Source: Thermoproteota archaeon | GTDB lineage: Archaea > Thermoproteota > Thermoprotei_A > Sulfolobales > Acidilobaceae | Direction: 5' to 3' | Length of the DNA stretch: 5,833 nucleotides | Assembly (NCBI GenBank): GCA_013152575.1 | Contig: JAADGB010000037.1 | Span: 1 to 5,833, forward strand | Shown: positions 4,385 to 5,833 of the stretch, one piece after another | How the letters are laid out: every line of letters starts with the position of its first letter | How positions within the stretch are numbered: the first letter of the stretch is position 1 | Translations under genes and position numbers: made by a program | The notes under the pieces: generated by a model | What the model was told of the DNA's origin: nothing | The model's input: only the letters and a program-made list of their open reading frames with translations | Databases searched by the model: none

Positions 4385-5833
4385 GTGAAGACATTCTACA
4401 TAACGACGCCAATATACTATCCCAACGCGGTGCCACACCTAGGCCATGCATACACAACCGTCTACGCCGATATACTAGCCAGGTATCACAGGCTGAAAGG
4501 CGATGAAACATTCTTCCTCACAGGCACGGACGAGCACGGCTTAAAGCTGCAGAGAGCGGCTGAGAAGAAGGGAATCCATCCCAAAGAGTTCGTTGACGAG
4601 ATGGCTGAGAGATACAAGAATTACTGGTCGCTACTCGACATCAGCTACGATAGGTTCATTAGAACCACTGACCCGGACCACGAAGAGCTGTTGAAGTGGG
4701 CCCTCAAGAAGCTCTACAAGAAGGGGTTGATTTACAAGGCAAAATATCCTGGATGGTACTGTGTAGACTGCGAGAAGTTCTACAGCGAAGGAGAATACGA
4801 GGTTATAGAGGGCAAACCACACTGCCCAATACACAAGAAGCCCCTAGAATGGCTCGAGGAGGAAACCTACTACTTCAAGCTGAGCGAATTCACAGAGTTC
4901 CTAAAGAAGACACTCAAGGGAGACATAGTATACCCACGCCAGTATGCACAAGAAGTCCTAGGAAAGATCGAGAAAGAAGGCCTACTCGATGTAAGCCTGG
5001 CTAGGCCAAAGAGCAGGGTATGGTGGGGAATACCCCTACCATGGGACGAGGAGTACACGACCTATGTATGGTTCGATGCGCTCCTAAACTACGTGACAGG
5101 AGCAGGATACCTGAGGGACCCCGAGAAGTTCAACAAGCTATGGGAGAACACACACCACGTTATAGGGAAGGATATACTATGGTTCCACACCGCGATATGG
5201 TTCTCAATGCTCGAAGCACTCGAAATACCCCTGCCGAGAAGGGTACTGGTACACGCTTTTCTAATCAACCGAGGACTCAAAATGGGCAAGTCCGCGGGGA
5301 ACGTAGTCTTCATCGAAGACCTACTACAACGCTACCAGGACAGCGACGGGCTACGCTACATAATAGCAAGGATATTCAACCTACAGAAGGACATCGAGGT
5401 CTCAACAGACCTATTCGACTCAATATACAACAGCGACCTAGCCGACAACTATGGAAACCTAGTGAGGAGAGTAGGGACCCTCGTAATGAGGAGGCTAAAC
5501 GGTAAACTAACAGCTGGTAAGGTAGACGAGGACGTACAAAAGACAATAGAGAAGACTATAGAGGAATACACGGCGGCCATGGACTCATACGAGGTATCAA
5601 GAGCAGTCGAACACGTTATGGACCTCTTGAGAAGGGCAAACGCCTACATGAACGAGAGCAAACCATGGGAAAAGCAGGCACCAGTCAATGAGCTATACAC
5701 TGTAATGGAAGCAGTACGCACCGCAACAATAATGCTACACCCAATAATACCCAAATCAACAACAAGAGTAGCAGAAGCATTCGGATTCCAAATAGACTAC
5801 AATGCACTAACCTCTCTCCAAGAAGAGTACAAT
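4385..5833 (+). CDS. metG: Methionyl-tRNA synthetase, bacterial-like type (3' end outside window)
   Basis: A class Ia synthetase that charges initiator and elongator tRNA-Met. The frame is open for 483 codons to the window edge without a stop. The HIGH motif is PHLGH (17-21) within FYITTPIYYPNAVPHLGHAY; TGTDEHGLK (46-54) and YVWFDAL (227-233) follow, then HVIGKDILWFH (258-268). The flexible loop is KMGKS (299-303) rather than KMSKS. The insertion domain has one putative metal knuckle, Cys126-x2-Cys129 with Cys147-x2-His150. The anticodon-binding helical bundle starts at about 345 (YNSDLADNYGNLVRR) and includes ESKPWEK (424-430) and LHPIIP (451-456). These phrases resemble the bacterial (Bacillus, cyanobacterial, actinobacterial) MetRS more than the usual archaeal form; that is judged from memory. 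Bacterial-like enzymes end at about 500-550 aa or carry a further ~110-aa C-terminal tRNA-binding domain, and the window does not show which. It is divergent from aspS and starts at a GTG preceded by GGTGA. Confidence 0.95.
   Translation, partial: MKTFYITTPIYYPNAVPHLGHAYTTVYADILARYHRLKGDETFFLTGTDEHGLKLQRAAEKKGIHPKEFVDEMAERYKNYWSLLDISYDRFIRTTDPDHEELLKWALKKLYKKGLIYKAKYPGWYCVDCEKFYSEGEYEVIEGKPHCPIHKKPLEWLEEETYYFKLSEFTEFLKKTLKGDIVYPRQYAQEVLGKIEKEGLLDVSLARPKSRVWWGIPLPWDEEYTTYVWFDALLNYVTGAGYLRDPEKFNKLWENTHHVIGKDILWFHTAIWFSMLEALEIPLPRRVLVHAFLINRGLKMGKSAGNVVFIEDLLQRYQDSDGLRYIIARIFNLQKDIEVSTDLFDSIYNSDLADNYGNLVRRVGTLVMRRLNGKLTAGKVDEDVQKTIEKTIEEYTAAMDSYEVSRAVEHVMDLLRRANAYMNESKPWEKQAPVNELYTVMEAVRTATIMLHPIIPKSTTRVAEAFGFQIDYNALTSLQEEYN

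Noticed and set aside
4696..5505. Open frames on the + strand at 4696-5004 and 5020-5505 (102 and 161 aa)
   Set aside because: They lie out of frame inside metG, whose motifs are clear from codon 1 to 483. Their translations are rich in Arg, Pro and Thr without domain character.

Overview
This window looks like hyperthermophilic crenarchaeal (Thermoproteota, Desulfurococcales-like) DNA. The evidence is the archaeal/eukaryal-type AspRS and TrpRS, an archaeal ClpP-fold membrane protease of the SDH (former DUF114) family, frequent AGG/AGA, ATA and CTA codons, GTG and TTG starts, GGTGA ribosome-binding sites, and TTTAAA-type TATA boxes with U-run terminators. The order-level placement is an inference from sequence style, not a database match.

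Layout: (i) 1-237, + strand, is the C-terminal tail of an unidentified protein ending in one membrane helix. (ii) 222-250 is a short AT-rich convergent intergenic zone with T-runs on both strands. (iii) 264-4308, - strand, is a tightly packed cluster that reads aspS -> trpS -> a two-helix membrane protein of unknown function -> a membrane-anchored SDH-family serine protease. Its gaps are 25 bp, a possible overlap of up to 53 bp, and 44 bp, so it is probably one transcription unit. (iv) 4309-4384 is a 76-bp divergent promoter region with one conspicuous self-complementary TATA-like element. (v) 4385-5833, + strand, is metG, the methionyl-tRNA synthetase, which is open at the window edge (483 codons seen).

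The theme is tRNA charging: three aminoacyl-tRNA synthetases (Asp, Trp, Met) meet here. The aspS cluster also carries two membrane proteins that may deal with envelope or protein quality control and would be co-expressed with translation genes. The main points of interest are a four-cysteine pattern near the TrpRS C-terminus that nearly matches the [4Fe-4S] motif described for Thermotoga TrpRS; an AspRS with a mixed discriminating/non-discriminating signature in its anticodon-binding domain; a MetRS that looks bacterial in type, with KMGKS in place of KMSKS; and an uncharacterised membrane protein whose start overlaps the end of trpS. I saw no tRNA or rRNA gene, CRISPR array or insertion sequence. 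No stretch over 300 bases lacks a gene.
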